Assembly: GCA_030522415.1 (NCBI GenBank)
Contig: CM060109.1
Span: forward strand, 521,001-585,000
Source: Channallabes apus
Taxonomy: Eukaryota; Chordata; Actinopteri; Siluriformes; Clariidae
Reading direction: 5' to 3'
DNA: 64,000 nucleotides
Shown one piece after another: positions 50,266-59,169 of this stretch. The stretch's first letter is position 1, and each line of letters starts with the position of its first letter. Made by a program: the position numbers and the translations under genes. The notes under the pieces were generated by a model, which saw only the letters and a list, made by a program, of their open reading frames with translations, did not search any database and was not told where the DNA came from.

Positions 50266-53200
50266 GGGACAACGAGCTGAAATTTTTCTCCGTCTCTTAC
50301 GGGTACCCGGCGATATAACGCGCCCTGATGATGTTCGAAGGCGACCCTCTGATCTTTTATGCCTCTTGGGTGATCTTTAGAGAGCAGCTCCGTGATTTTG
50401 GTGTCATTCAGTTGCGCTTGGGTTATCTCACACAGGTCATTAGGTAAGTCGGATGACAATTTTGTGGTTATGATGGCAAGACATGGAGCTGTGCCTACTT
50501 GTAGCGGGGGGGGCGCCCGGGAAAGCGCATCGGGTCCCAGATTCAGACAGCCTTTTCTGTGATGAACCGAAAATATGAACTGCTGTAGGCGTAATGTCCA
50601 TCGGGTGAGACGAGAGCTGGTTTTCGGGCAGTTGAAGGCCCATGACAGGGCGGCATGGTCTGTAAAGACCTCGAAAGCGCGACCTTCTAAGTAGTGTCTC
50701 CACTTTTCTACAGCCCAAACCACGGCCAAACACTCCTTCTCTGATGTGGAGTAATTCTGCTCAGCTCCTCTCAACATTCGCGATGCGTACGCTACCGCTC
50801 GTTCTCCTTCTGCTGATTTCTGGGTGAGAATGGCTCCCAGGCCCACTTCGCTGGCGTCTGTGTGTACTTGGAACGGCATATTTAGGTTGGGTTGAATTAG
50901 TACTGGTGGGTTTTGAAGGGCGTATTTGATGTTCGCCATGGCGGTCTGGCATTCTTCTGTCCACTCCCATTTTACCCCCTTCTTTTTCAAATGATTTAAT
51001 GGGGAAGTCATATCGGCAAAGTGGGGAATGAATTTGTGATACCATCCGGCGAGACCTAGAAAACGCTGAAGAGATTTTACGTCTTGTGGAGGAGGATATT
51101 CAGCCACCGCCAGGGTTTTCTCTGGGTCCAACTGCACGCCTTCTTCAGAGATGATATGGCCTAGGAACTTCAGCCGCCTTTTGAAGAAATGACATTTCTT
51201 CATGTTGAGGGAGAGGTTGGCCTGGGTAAGTTTGGAGAATACTGCATTAAGATGTTTGATGTGCTGCTCCGGTGTTTTGGAGTAGATTATGATGTCGTCT
51301 ATATATACAAAGCAATATTTCCCCCTTATTTCAGCCAAGACTTTCTCCATCAAACGCTGGAAGGTGGCTGCGGCGTTTCTGAGTCCGTAGGGCATGGACC
51401 GAAATTGAAACAGCCCTTTGGTGGTGATGAAGGCGGTCTTCTCACAGCTGTCTTTCTCCATCTCCACCTGCCAGTAACCTGATTGCAGATCCAATGTTGA
51501 GAACCAGGAGGCGCCATCCAGTGATTCTAAGATGTCATGTATAATTGGGATTGGATAAGCATCAGGTTTGGTCTTGCTGTTTAGCTTTCTATAATCCACG
51601 CAAAAACGGTAAGTCCCATCGGGTTTAGGTACTAACACAACAGGTGAAGCCCAGGGTGAACATGAAGGTTGGATGATTTTATCCTTCAGCATCTGGTCTA
51701 CTTGATCTTCTATAATGGTCTTTTTAATGGGTGATACTCTATAGGCTCTGGATTTAAATGGAGTGTCATCTGATAAAGTGATAGTGTGTCTCACTACTGC
51801 TGTTTTGCCTAGTGTGTTGGAGGTGGTGAGTGGCCAAGCAGCCATGAGTTTCAGCAGCTCCTCTTCATTGTCGGTGTCCCATGTTGTCGTGATCTCAGGG
51901 TTTTTTTCCGCAGCTTGGAGCTCGTCGGATGTCACTGGCAAGGCGAGGTAAAGATTGGCGGTAGCTGGGAGCTGAAGGGGTCTTTGTTGCATCAGCAATG
52001 ATGGAGCACAGTGGGGTGGGGACGTTATAAATGGATGGTAAACGATCCCCTCCTCTGTTTTCAGTGCATATTCTCCTCCATCGATGTCCAGGATGGCTCC
52101 TGTTGCTTTTAGGAAGTCGAGTCCCACAATCAGAGAGAATGCCAGGTGAGCGTCACTCATGATGAATGTCTTTATCTCACATTCGATGTTGTGCCACTTG
52201 TACTGTAACAAGGCGTGTGTTTGTGCTTGATGTATCTTTCCATCAGCCATGACGAACTTCTGCGGAGATGGAAGTCCAACTTGGTTCTCCTGATCTTTGA
52301 GCGTCTGCCACAGATGGTTCCTCATCAGTGTATAAGAACTTCCCGTGTCCACCACCGCATTCACCTTTCTTCCTTGCACCGTCACTGGAACCAGGAGGAG
52401 AGATGGAGCTGGTAGAGGTTGAGCAATGGAGAGTCCTGCTGTGAACTTTGAAGGAGCTCTCTCACCGGTCTTCTTATGACTCTTCTCCTTGTTCTGCTGA
52501 GAGTCCACCTTCTGCCAGTAATCTCTGGAGCTCTTACAATCTTTTTCCACCCTTGAACCTATCTTCACGAGCTGTTCCACTGTGGTTACCGTTCCCCTCA
52601 GACATCCAGCTACTCTGGGGTTGATATTGTTCAGGATTCTCCCCACCAGTTCTTCCTCTGAGATATCCGGCTTCCACTTCAGACAGAGGGCGCGATAGTC
52701 ATAGGCGAAGTCCCGCAGGCGTTGACCCGGCTGCTGTACCAGCGACCTCAAATTTTCCTCCACTTCCGTGAGATAGTCATCAGGTAAGAATGCCGCCATA
52801 AACGCCTGTTTGAAAGACATCCAGTCCCTTACCTTTCCTTTCTCTGCCTTCCACCAGCTCAGAGCAGGTCCACTTAAAACTGTGCTGAGGGTTCCTAGCA
52901 GTTCTGGGCTGGGCAGTGGTCTGATCTCCAGATAGTTCTCACACTGTTCGATGAAGTGGAGTACATCTGCTGTCTCAGAAGCTTCACCAAAGGCTGGAAA
53001 CTCCAGGCGGATGGGTGGTCGACCATAAAAGGAAGAAGAAGAGGGAGAAACTGAGGAGGTAAGCTGAGCAGAAGAGTGTGTAGGAACACCAGGAGGCATG
53101 TCATAAGTTTCGTGACTGATGGATGGCTTTACCTTTGGTATAGATGTCGTGATCGGAGTGCTGGGAGATTGTAGAACCGGCGATTGGAGAGATGCAGGGG

Positions 53201-53738
53201 TGTAGGCCTGTAATCTTTGGATGGAGGGCGTACTCGTGAAGCGGAGTTTTTTCATCTGGTTTTCCCAGATCACGTCACGTCGGAGAAAACAGTCAGTAAC
53301 AGCCCTTTCCAGCTTCTCTAAGGCCTCTTGGCAGTAGCGCTCCAGCCCTTCTAAGCCAGCGTCCACCGCCTCACGGAAACTGGTTTCTCTGTTTAGACTG
53401 CTGTTTACGGATTGTCTAAAATCCTGCTCCAACTTGCCCACTTTGTCTGAGAGCGCCTCCACATCCGCCTTGCATTGATTTAGTTCATTGTTCATTGTTT
53501 GCACAACATTTATATCAGACCCATGAGTAATAACATCATCATCATCGTCATCATCATGTCTATCAGATATGTACAGTGAACTAATTAAAGATGTTATTTC
53601 AGCAGTAGGGTTACGGCGGGTTACAAATGCATCCTCTCTCTGCATCACCTTACTCTCTATAGCAAAGTCGGCCTTCATAGCACCACTAGCGTTAGCATTA
53701 GCGTTAGCATTAGCGCTAGCGTTAGCATTAGCGTCCAT
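50256..53738 (-). CDS. Gag-Pol polyprotein: gag, protease, reverse transcriptase, RNase H
   Basis: 1,160-residue frame from the first ATG (53738); the frame is open further 5' but only with non-ATG codons. After an Ala-Asn repeat (about 2-18) come an Asp run (62-68), a coiled-coil-like stretch (about 85-150), a Ser/Pro linker and a retrotransposon capsid region (about 252-407). I see no CCHC zinc knuckle. The aspartic protease has DTGSS at 464-468. The RT holds D750 (TLDLQSG) and YIDD (812-815). RNase H has D961, E1002, D1027 and D1070, ending with the typical PDALSR. gag and pol are one frame, with no gag/pol frameshift. The frame stops after VVP just before the integrase, where a one-base loss in a C run is likely. 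Confidence 0.92.
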   Translation of the reverse strand: MDANANASANANANANASGAMKADFAIESKVMQREDAFVTRRNPTAEITSLISSLYISDRHDDDDDDDVITHGSDINVVQTMNNELNQCKADVEALSDKVGKLEQDFRQSVNSSLNRETSFREAVDAGLEGLERYCQEALEKLERAVTDCFLRRDVIWENQMKKLRFTSTPSIQRLQAYTPASLQSPVLQSPSTPITTSIPKVKPSISHETYDMPPGVPTHSSAQLTSSVSPSSSSFYGRPPIRLEFPAFGEASETADVLHFIEQCENYLEIRPLPSPELLGTLSTVLSGPALSWWKAEKGKVRDWMSFKQAFMAAFLPDDYLTEVEENLRSLVQQPGQRLRDFAYDYRALCLKWKPDISEEELVGRILNNINPRVAGCLRGTVTTVEQLVKIGSRVEKDCKSSRDYWQKVDSQQNKEKSHKKTGERAPSKFTAGLSIAQPLPAPSLLLVPVTVQGRKVNAVVDTGSSYTLMRNHLWQTLKDQENQVGLPSPQKFVMADGKIHQAQTHALLQYKWHNIECEIKTFIMSDAHLAFSLIVGLDFLKATGAILDIDGGEYALKTEEGIVYHPFITSPPHCAPSLLMQQRPLQLPATANLYLALPVTSDELQAAEKNPEITTTWDTDNEEELLKLMAAWPLTTSNTLGKTAVVRHTITLSDDTPFKSRAYRVSPIKKTIIEDQVDQMLKDKIIQPSCSPWASPVVLVPKPDGTYRFCVDYRKLNSKTKPDAYPIPIIHDILESLDGASWFSTLDLQSGYWQVEMEKDSCEKTAFITTKGLFQFRSMPYGLRNAAATFQRLMEKVLAEIRGKYCFVYIDDIIIYSKTPEQHIKHLNAVFSKLTQANLSLNMKKCHFFKRRLKFLGHIISEEGVQLDPEKTLAVAEYPPPQDVKSLQRFLGLAGWYHKFIPHFADMTSPLNHLKKKGVKWEWTEECQTAMANIKYALQNPPVLIQPNLNMPFQVHTDASEVGLGAILTQKSAEGERAVAYASRMLRGAEQNYSTSEKECLAVVWAVEKWRHYLEGRAFEVFTDHAALSWAFNCPKTSSRLTRWTLRLQQFIFSVHHRKGCLNLGPDALSRAPPPLQVGTAPCLAIITTKLSSDLPNDLCEITQAQLNDTKITELLSKDHPRGIKDQRVAFEHHQGALYRRVPVRDGEKFQLVVPSH
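53536..53559. repeat. Trinucleotide run in gag (Asp codons)
   Basis: catcat-type repeat on the + strand, with an interrupting cgt, encoding a run of Asp. A likely length-variable site. Confidence 0.6.
53689..53735. repeat. Short tandem repeat at the gag N-terminus
   Basis: gcgttagcatta-type 6-bp repeats on the + strand encode the alternating Ala-Asn residues directly after the gag ATG. Confidence 0.7.
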
Positions 53739-53786
53739 GTTGTACAGCCACGTCACACAAAACCGGAAAATATCCAAATTATAGAT

Positions 53787-53804
53787 TCCCCGTACGGGCC
53801 ACCA
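53787..53804 (-). promoter_or_regulatory. Primer-binding site, tRNA-Ile(AAT)
   Basis: TGGTGGCCCGTACGGGGA on the - strand, three bases inside the 5' LTR. It is the exact complement of the last 15 nt of the consensus tRNA-Ile in this array plus the added CCA (18 of 18). The T67 and degraded tRNA-Ile variants would not match perfectly. Confidence 0.92.
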
Positions 53805-53807
53805 CTA

Positions 53808-54523
53808 TGTAACGCTGGGATTATTATAAATCCTTTTGTCACACAAATACGGATTCGGGAATCTAGGAATGAGAGGTGAAACACCACTTCCGGTATTGCG
53901 CAACCGCGGCGGGACAATAATAGACGCGACACAAGAGCAAGTAGTGTAAATAAACCAAAGTGTATTATACAAAAACCAATAACCAAACAAACACGGTGCA
54001 CCAAAACCAATATATACAAATATAATACAAAAATAAACAATGTGTAGGGTGTATGCAGGGGTGTGTGAGTGTGTATGAGTGGAAGTCCAGGGTGTAATGT
54101 ATTGCGGAAATGAAATATGAATTGGAGAGATTTATTCTCTGCCTCACCAGGATTGAAGTCGCCACTGGGAGCAACAGTAACGGAATGAGAGGTGAATAGT
54201 GAGTGTCCAATGAGAATAATCCAAAAACTGATCATCCACAGGGAAGCAACAGACTAACTCTCTCTCTCTGAAACACACAGCGCGCTGGGGAAATCTCTCC
54301 GTGCTGGCTTCCATGCCGGTTCCGGCTTTATGCCGGATCACGTGATCCGTTCTCATCCGGGTCCCTCGCGGCGTGATCGCGCATGCGCGTGGGAGCTCGC
54401 CCAGTGACCAACACTGTCATAGGGGACGTTAAAACCATTCGGGCACATCTTAGGCTACAGGTGAGCAGCATTAGCTCTTCAATTAATAACCTATAAAATG
54501 TCCCTTTATGTGGCCGCGCTACA
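53808..54523 (-). repeat. 5' LTR of the Gypsy element
   Basis: Same length and almost the same sequence as the other copy, offset by 5,350 bp. Followed inward by a TAG spacer and the primer-binding site, which fixes it as the 5' LTR. Confidence 0.92.
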
Positions 54524-55190
54524 TAGAAACCTTTAAACAACTGTACTAACTCAACAGACAATCATCAAAATTGTTCATATCAAGTTGTTCTAAGCAAGTA
54601 ATCAGAAGGAAAACAAGTTTCCTTAACGGTGCTCAGCACAAAGAAATCATAGGCCATGACCCAGGTTTGGAACCTAGGGAACTTCAACTGCCGTAAGCAT
54701 TGAAAAACCATGCTTGACTCATGAGCAGCATAAAAATAATACAACGCAGACATCTAATGGGAGACTAGGGACCTCCAGGTCCGGAGACTAGGGACCGTCA
54801 ACTGTCTTATGGGTTGAAGTAACATGCTTGTCTTTTCATGTACACATGGCAGGTCCAAATCCAAGCATCGTCTCTGAGAGACCACTATTAATCAGCCTTT
54901 AACCAACAGTTGTAACTCAACAACCAATCATCAAATTGCTGCATCTAAAGAAGGAGTTGAAGGGCATGCAGTAAGATGAGATCGTTTGTTGGACTGAAAT
55001 TTGATTGAACATGTATTCATAATCTTAAACTTGGGGATGAAATTCGCATCATCCGCTCAGCATAATGAAATCATAGCCGGCGGCTCCAGGTCCGGAGACT
55101 AGCGACCTTCAATTGACTTAAGAGTTGAAAAAATGCTTGTCTCATGCACAGCATAAAAAAATAATAAAACTTTAGCGTCTAGTATGCTAA

Positions 55191-55263
55191 GGGGAATTAG
55201 CTCAAGTGGTAGAGCGCTCGATTAGCATGCGAGAGGTAGCGGGATCGATGCCCGCATTCTCCA
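55191..55263 (+). tRNA. tRNA-Ala (AGC), unit 37, A31 variant
   Basis: Full-length; C31 to A places an A-G opposition at the base of the anticodon loop. This is the unit interrupted by the Gypsy element. Confidence 0.72.
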
Positions 55264-55404
55264 GTGTCTCCACACTAGCGGAGACTGAGTCCTGACTATT
55301 TTTTTTTAGGCCTGAGTCGCTTATAGCTCTCCGCCATAGCAACAACAAAATTCGAGCAGTTCAGAAGCAACAAGTTTCTTGCACACATTGAAAACCTTTT
55401 GGAG

Positions 55405-55478
55405 TGGCCCGTACGGGGATTGAACCCACGACCTTGGCGTTATTAGCACCACGCTCTAACCACCTGAGCTAACCGGCC
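55405..55478 (-). tRNA. tRNA-Ile (AAT), unit 37, T50 and D-loop change
   Basis: T50 gives a U-G pair in the T-stem, and the D-loop has C to G (GGTGG). Other stems and A37 are consensus. Confidence 0.78.
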
Positions 55479-56561
55479 AAGACAGTAAATGACTGGCTTT
55501 TCTCAGATCCTCCATCTGTTAAGGAACATCACCTAGTCCAGTGTTTTCACAAGGGAATAAAAATCCCACCAACGTTAATATAAGTCCTCTATGAACTAGC
55601 CTAGAAGTAATTGACCTTACCTGCTTGTGGTTCTGATCATGTTGTCTAGAATCCCACGTACAGTCATTGAATAACCCCTCAGCATAAGGATCCAATGTAG
55701 TTTAGATAGATGTCATGAACACAAATTTTTAAAACCACCTCCTCATACTTTGACACACTGTCATTAAAATTCCAAAGTCAGCTCCACAAGTTCAACATGT
55801 ATGTGCCATGCTATAAGCTCCTGAGCATACCTACTGCTTCTGTTACACATGGGGAGGGTTAAAATCCAGACATCTGCTCTGTGAGACCACTAATAAGCAA
55901 CCTTTAAACAACTGTACTAACTCAACAGACAATCATCAAAATTGTTCATATCAAGTTGTTCTAAGCAAGTAATCAGAAGGAAAACAAGTTTCCTTAACGG
56001 TGCCCAGCACAAAGAAATCATAGGCCATGACCCAGGTTTGGAACTTAGGGAACTTCAACTGCCGTAAGCGTTGAAAAACCATGCTTGACTCATGAACAGC
56101 ATAAAAATAATACAACCCAGACATCCAATGGGAGACTAGGGACCTCCAGGTCCGGAGACTAGGGACCGTCAACTGTCTTATGGGTTGAAGTAACATGCTT
56201 GTCTTTTCATGTACACATGGCAGGTCCAAATCCAAGCATCGTCTCTGAGAGACCACTATTAATCAACCTTTAACCAACAGTTGTAACTCAACAACCAATC
56301 ATCAAATTGCTGCATCTAAAGAGGGAGTTGAAGGGCATGCAGTAAGATGAGATCGTTTGTTGGACTGAAATTTGATTGAACATGTATTCATAATCTTAAA
56401 CTTGGGGATGAAAGTCGCATCATCCGCTCAGCATAATGAAATCATAGCCCGTGGCTCCAGGTCCGGAGACTAGCGACCTTCAATTGACTTAAGAGTTGAA
56501 AAAATGCTTGTCTCATGCACAGCATAAAAAAATAATACAACTTTAGCATCTAGTATGCTAA

Positions 56562-56600
56562 GGGGAATTAGCTCAAGTGGTAGAGCGCTCGCTTAGCATG
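56562..56600 (+). pseudogene. tRNA-Ala pseudogene, unit 38, 5' half only
   Basis: The gene stops after gcttagcatg in the anticodon loop and jumps to ctccacactagc in the trailer, so the T-arm with the B box is missing. Confidence 0.88.
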
Positions 56601-56736
56601 CTCCACACTAGCGGAGACTGAGGCCTCACTATTTTTTTTAGGCCTGAGTCGCTTATAGCTCTCCGCCATAGCAACAACAAAATTCGAGCAGTTCAGAAGC
56701 AACAAGTTTCTTGCACACATTGAAAACCTTTTGGAG

Positions 56737-56810
56737 TGGCCCGTATGGGGATTGAACCCACGACCTTGGCGTTATTAGCACCACGCTCTAACCAGCTGAG
56801 CTAACCGGCC
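56737..56810 (-). tRNA. tRNA-Ile (AAT), unit 38, T50 and T67
   Basis: Two G-U-type changes, otherwise consensus with A37. Confidence 0.8.
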
Positions 56811-57893
56811 AAGACAGTAAATGACTGGCTTTTCTCAGATCCTCCATCTGTTAAGGAACATCACCTAGTCCAGTGTTTTCACAAGGGAATAAAAATCCCA
56901 CCAACGTTAATATAAGTCCTCTATGAACTAGCCTAGAAGTAATTGACCTTACCTGCTTGTGGTTCTGATCATGTTGTCTAGAATCCCACGTACAGTCATT
57001 GAATAACCCCTCAGCATAAGGATCCAATGTAGTTTAGATAGATGTCATGAACACAAATTTTTTAAACCACCTCCTCATACTTTGACACACTGTCATTAAA
57101 ATTCCAAAGTCAGCTCCACAAGTTCAACATGTATGTGCCATGCTATAAGCTCCTGAGCATACCTACTGCTTCTGTTACACATGGGGAGGGTTAAAATCCA
57201 GACATCTGCTCTGTGAGACCACTAATAAGCAACCTTTAAACAACTGTACTAACTCAACAGACAATCATCAAAATTGTTCATATCAAGTTGTTCTAAGCAA
57301 GTAATCAGAAGGAAAACAAGTTTCCTTAACGGTGCCCAGCACAAAGAAATCATAGGCCATGACCCAGGTTTGGAACTTAGGGAACTTCAACTGCCGTAAG
57401 CGTTGAAAAACCATGCTTGACTCATGAACAGCATAAAAATAATACAACCCAGACATCCAATGGGAGACTAGGGACCTCCAGGTCCGGAGACTAGGGACCG
57501 TCAACTGTCTTATGGGTTGAAGTAACATGCTTGTCTTTTCATGTACACATGGCAGGTCCAAATCCAAGCATCGTCTCTGAGAGACCACTATTAATCAACC
57601 TTTAACCAACAGTTGTAACTCAACAACCAATCATCAAATTGCTGCATCTAAAGAGGGAGTTGAAGGGCATGCAGTAAGATGAGATCGTTTGTTGGACTGA
57701 AATTTGATTGAACATGTATTCATAATCTTAAACTTGGGGATGAAAGTCGCATCATCTGCTCAGCATAATGAAATCATAGCCCGTGGCTCCAGGTCCGGAG
57801 ACTAGCGACCTTCAATTGACTTAAGAGTTGAAAAAATGCTTGTCTCATGCACAGCATAAAAAAATAATACAACTTTAGCATCTAGTATGCTAA

Positions 57894-57933
57894 GGGGAAT
57901 TAGCTCAAGTGGTAGAGCGCTCGCTTAGCATGC
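57894..57933 (+). pseudogene. tRNA-Ala pseudogene, unit 39, 5' half only
   Basis: Same kind of truncation as unit 38, with slightly different sequence at the junction (tgctaaacac). Confidence 0.88.
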
Positions 57934-58068
57934 TAAACACTAGCGGAGACTGAGGCCTGACTCTTTTTTTTAGGCCTGAGTCGCTTATAGCTCTCCGCCA
58001 TAGCAACAACAAAATTCGAGCAGTTCAGAAGCAACAAGTTTCTTGCACACATTGAAAACCTTTTGGAG

Positions 58069-58142
58069 TGGCCCGTACGGGGATTGGACACGCGACCTTG
58101 GCGTTATTAGCACCACGCTCTAACCAGCTGAGCTAACCGGCC
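58069..58142 (-). pseudogene. tRNA-Ile, unit 39, T-arm damaged
   Basis: The B box region reads GTGTCCAATCC instead of GGGTTCAATCC, losing one T-stem pair and the invariant TTC. Confidence 0.72.
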
Positions 58143-58375
58143 AAGACAGTAAATGACTGGCTTTTCTCAGATCCTCCATCTGTTAAGGAACATCACCTAG
58201 TCCAGTGTTTTCACAAGGGAATAAAAATCCCACCAACGTTAATATAAGTCCTCTATGAACTAGCCTAGAAGTAATTGACCTTACCTGCTTGTGGTTCTGA
58301 TCATGTTGTCTAGAATCCCACGTACCGTCATTGAATAACCCCTCAGCATAAGGATCCAATGTAGTTTAGATAGAT

Positions 58376-58395
58376 TCAATTCAATTCAATTCAAT
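58376..58395 (-). repeat. (TTGAA)4 3' tail of the LINE
   Basis: Four perfect copies of tcaat on the + strand mark the 3' end of the element. Confidence 0.88.
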
Positions 58396-59169
58396 TTTAT
58401 TTATATAGCGCTTTTAACAATGGTCATTGTCTCAAAGCAGCTTCACAAAAATTTAAGAAATTTAATTTAACAAAAAAAAAAAAAAAAAAAAAATAAATTT
58501 TATATATATATATATATATATAGAATAATTATATATAAAGTAATAAGTAAATAAATAAAATTATAATAGAAAATAAATAAATAAAAACAAATAATAATAA
58601 TAATAATTATAGAAAAGAAAATAATTGGAATTGTGGATGTGTGAGAAAAATGTGCAGATAATAATGAGATGAATGAATGAAATGTCTCTGATGAGCAAGC
58701 CAAGGGTGACGGCGACGGTGGCAAGGAAAAACTCCCTGAGATGGCATTAGGAAGAAACCTTGAGAGGAACCAGACTCAACAGGGAACCCATCCTCATTTG
58801 GGCGATAACAGATAGAAATGATATAACATCTTGTGTTGTGCAGGTGAAAAATCAATATGACAGAAATTATTTAAATGGTCATGAAGACCAGTTCAGCATA
58901 GGGACGAGTCAGTAGGTGCAGAGGGCAGATGAGGTCTGGATCACTGGAAGCACAGGAGCAGCATGTGTAGCTCCATCATAAAGCTGAATCCAGCTGGAGC
59001 TGGTCCTTCTCTGGATGCCTCAGGAACCTCGCAGGGTCGGCCTTTGTCTACTGAAGCTGGCAAAATCTCCCGATGCCTCGGGATGGGTAGAGAAATACAG
59101 AACAGATGGGGAGAATTAGCGTAGTTGCCATTCGGTATAGGTGTACTGGAGTATGAGTACTGGGATGAG
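58396..59169 (-). other. LINE 3' UTR
   Basis: Begins next to the tail with ttttatttatatagcgcttttaac-like sequence common at fish LINE and SINE ends. It also holds the block around 58720-58800 (ggaaaaactccctgagatgg, ccttgagaggaaccagactc) that recurs in many fish repeats. The open frames across it are low-complexity or incidental. Confidence 0.75.
58472..58523. repeat. A22 run and (TA)n microsatellite in the LINE 3' UTR
   Basis: A run of 22 A is followed by taaattt and about 11 TA dinucleotides. The surrounding 100 bp are also very AT-rich. Read length errors are likely here. Confidence 0.9.

Larger units (their letters stand above)
48458..54523 (-). mobile_element. Ty3/Gypsy-type LTR retrotransposon, near-complete
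   Basis: Two 716-bp direct LTRs flank a 4.6-kb internal region read on the - strand in the order primer-binding site, gag, protease, reverse transcriptase, RNase H, integrase, polypurine tract. The RT before IN order defines the Gypsy type. No envelope frame is present. The LTRs differ at two positions (about 48571/53921, t/g, and 48825/54175, g/c), pointing to a recent insertion. It sits in an array spacer after ccactaataagc. Candidate 4-bp flanks AAGC and TAGA do not match, so no clean target-site duplication is visible. One frameshift separates integrase from the rest of pol. Confidence 0.93.
54528..58375. repeat. Tandem tRNA array, continuation between the two mobile elements
   Basis: The unit interrupted by the LTR element resumes here at the base where it stopped, followed by about two and a half more units. 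The first partial unit is visibly more diverged than those in the main block. Both following units have lost the 3' half of tRNA-Ala. The segment ends where the LINE is inserted. Confidence 0.95.
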
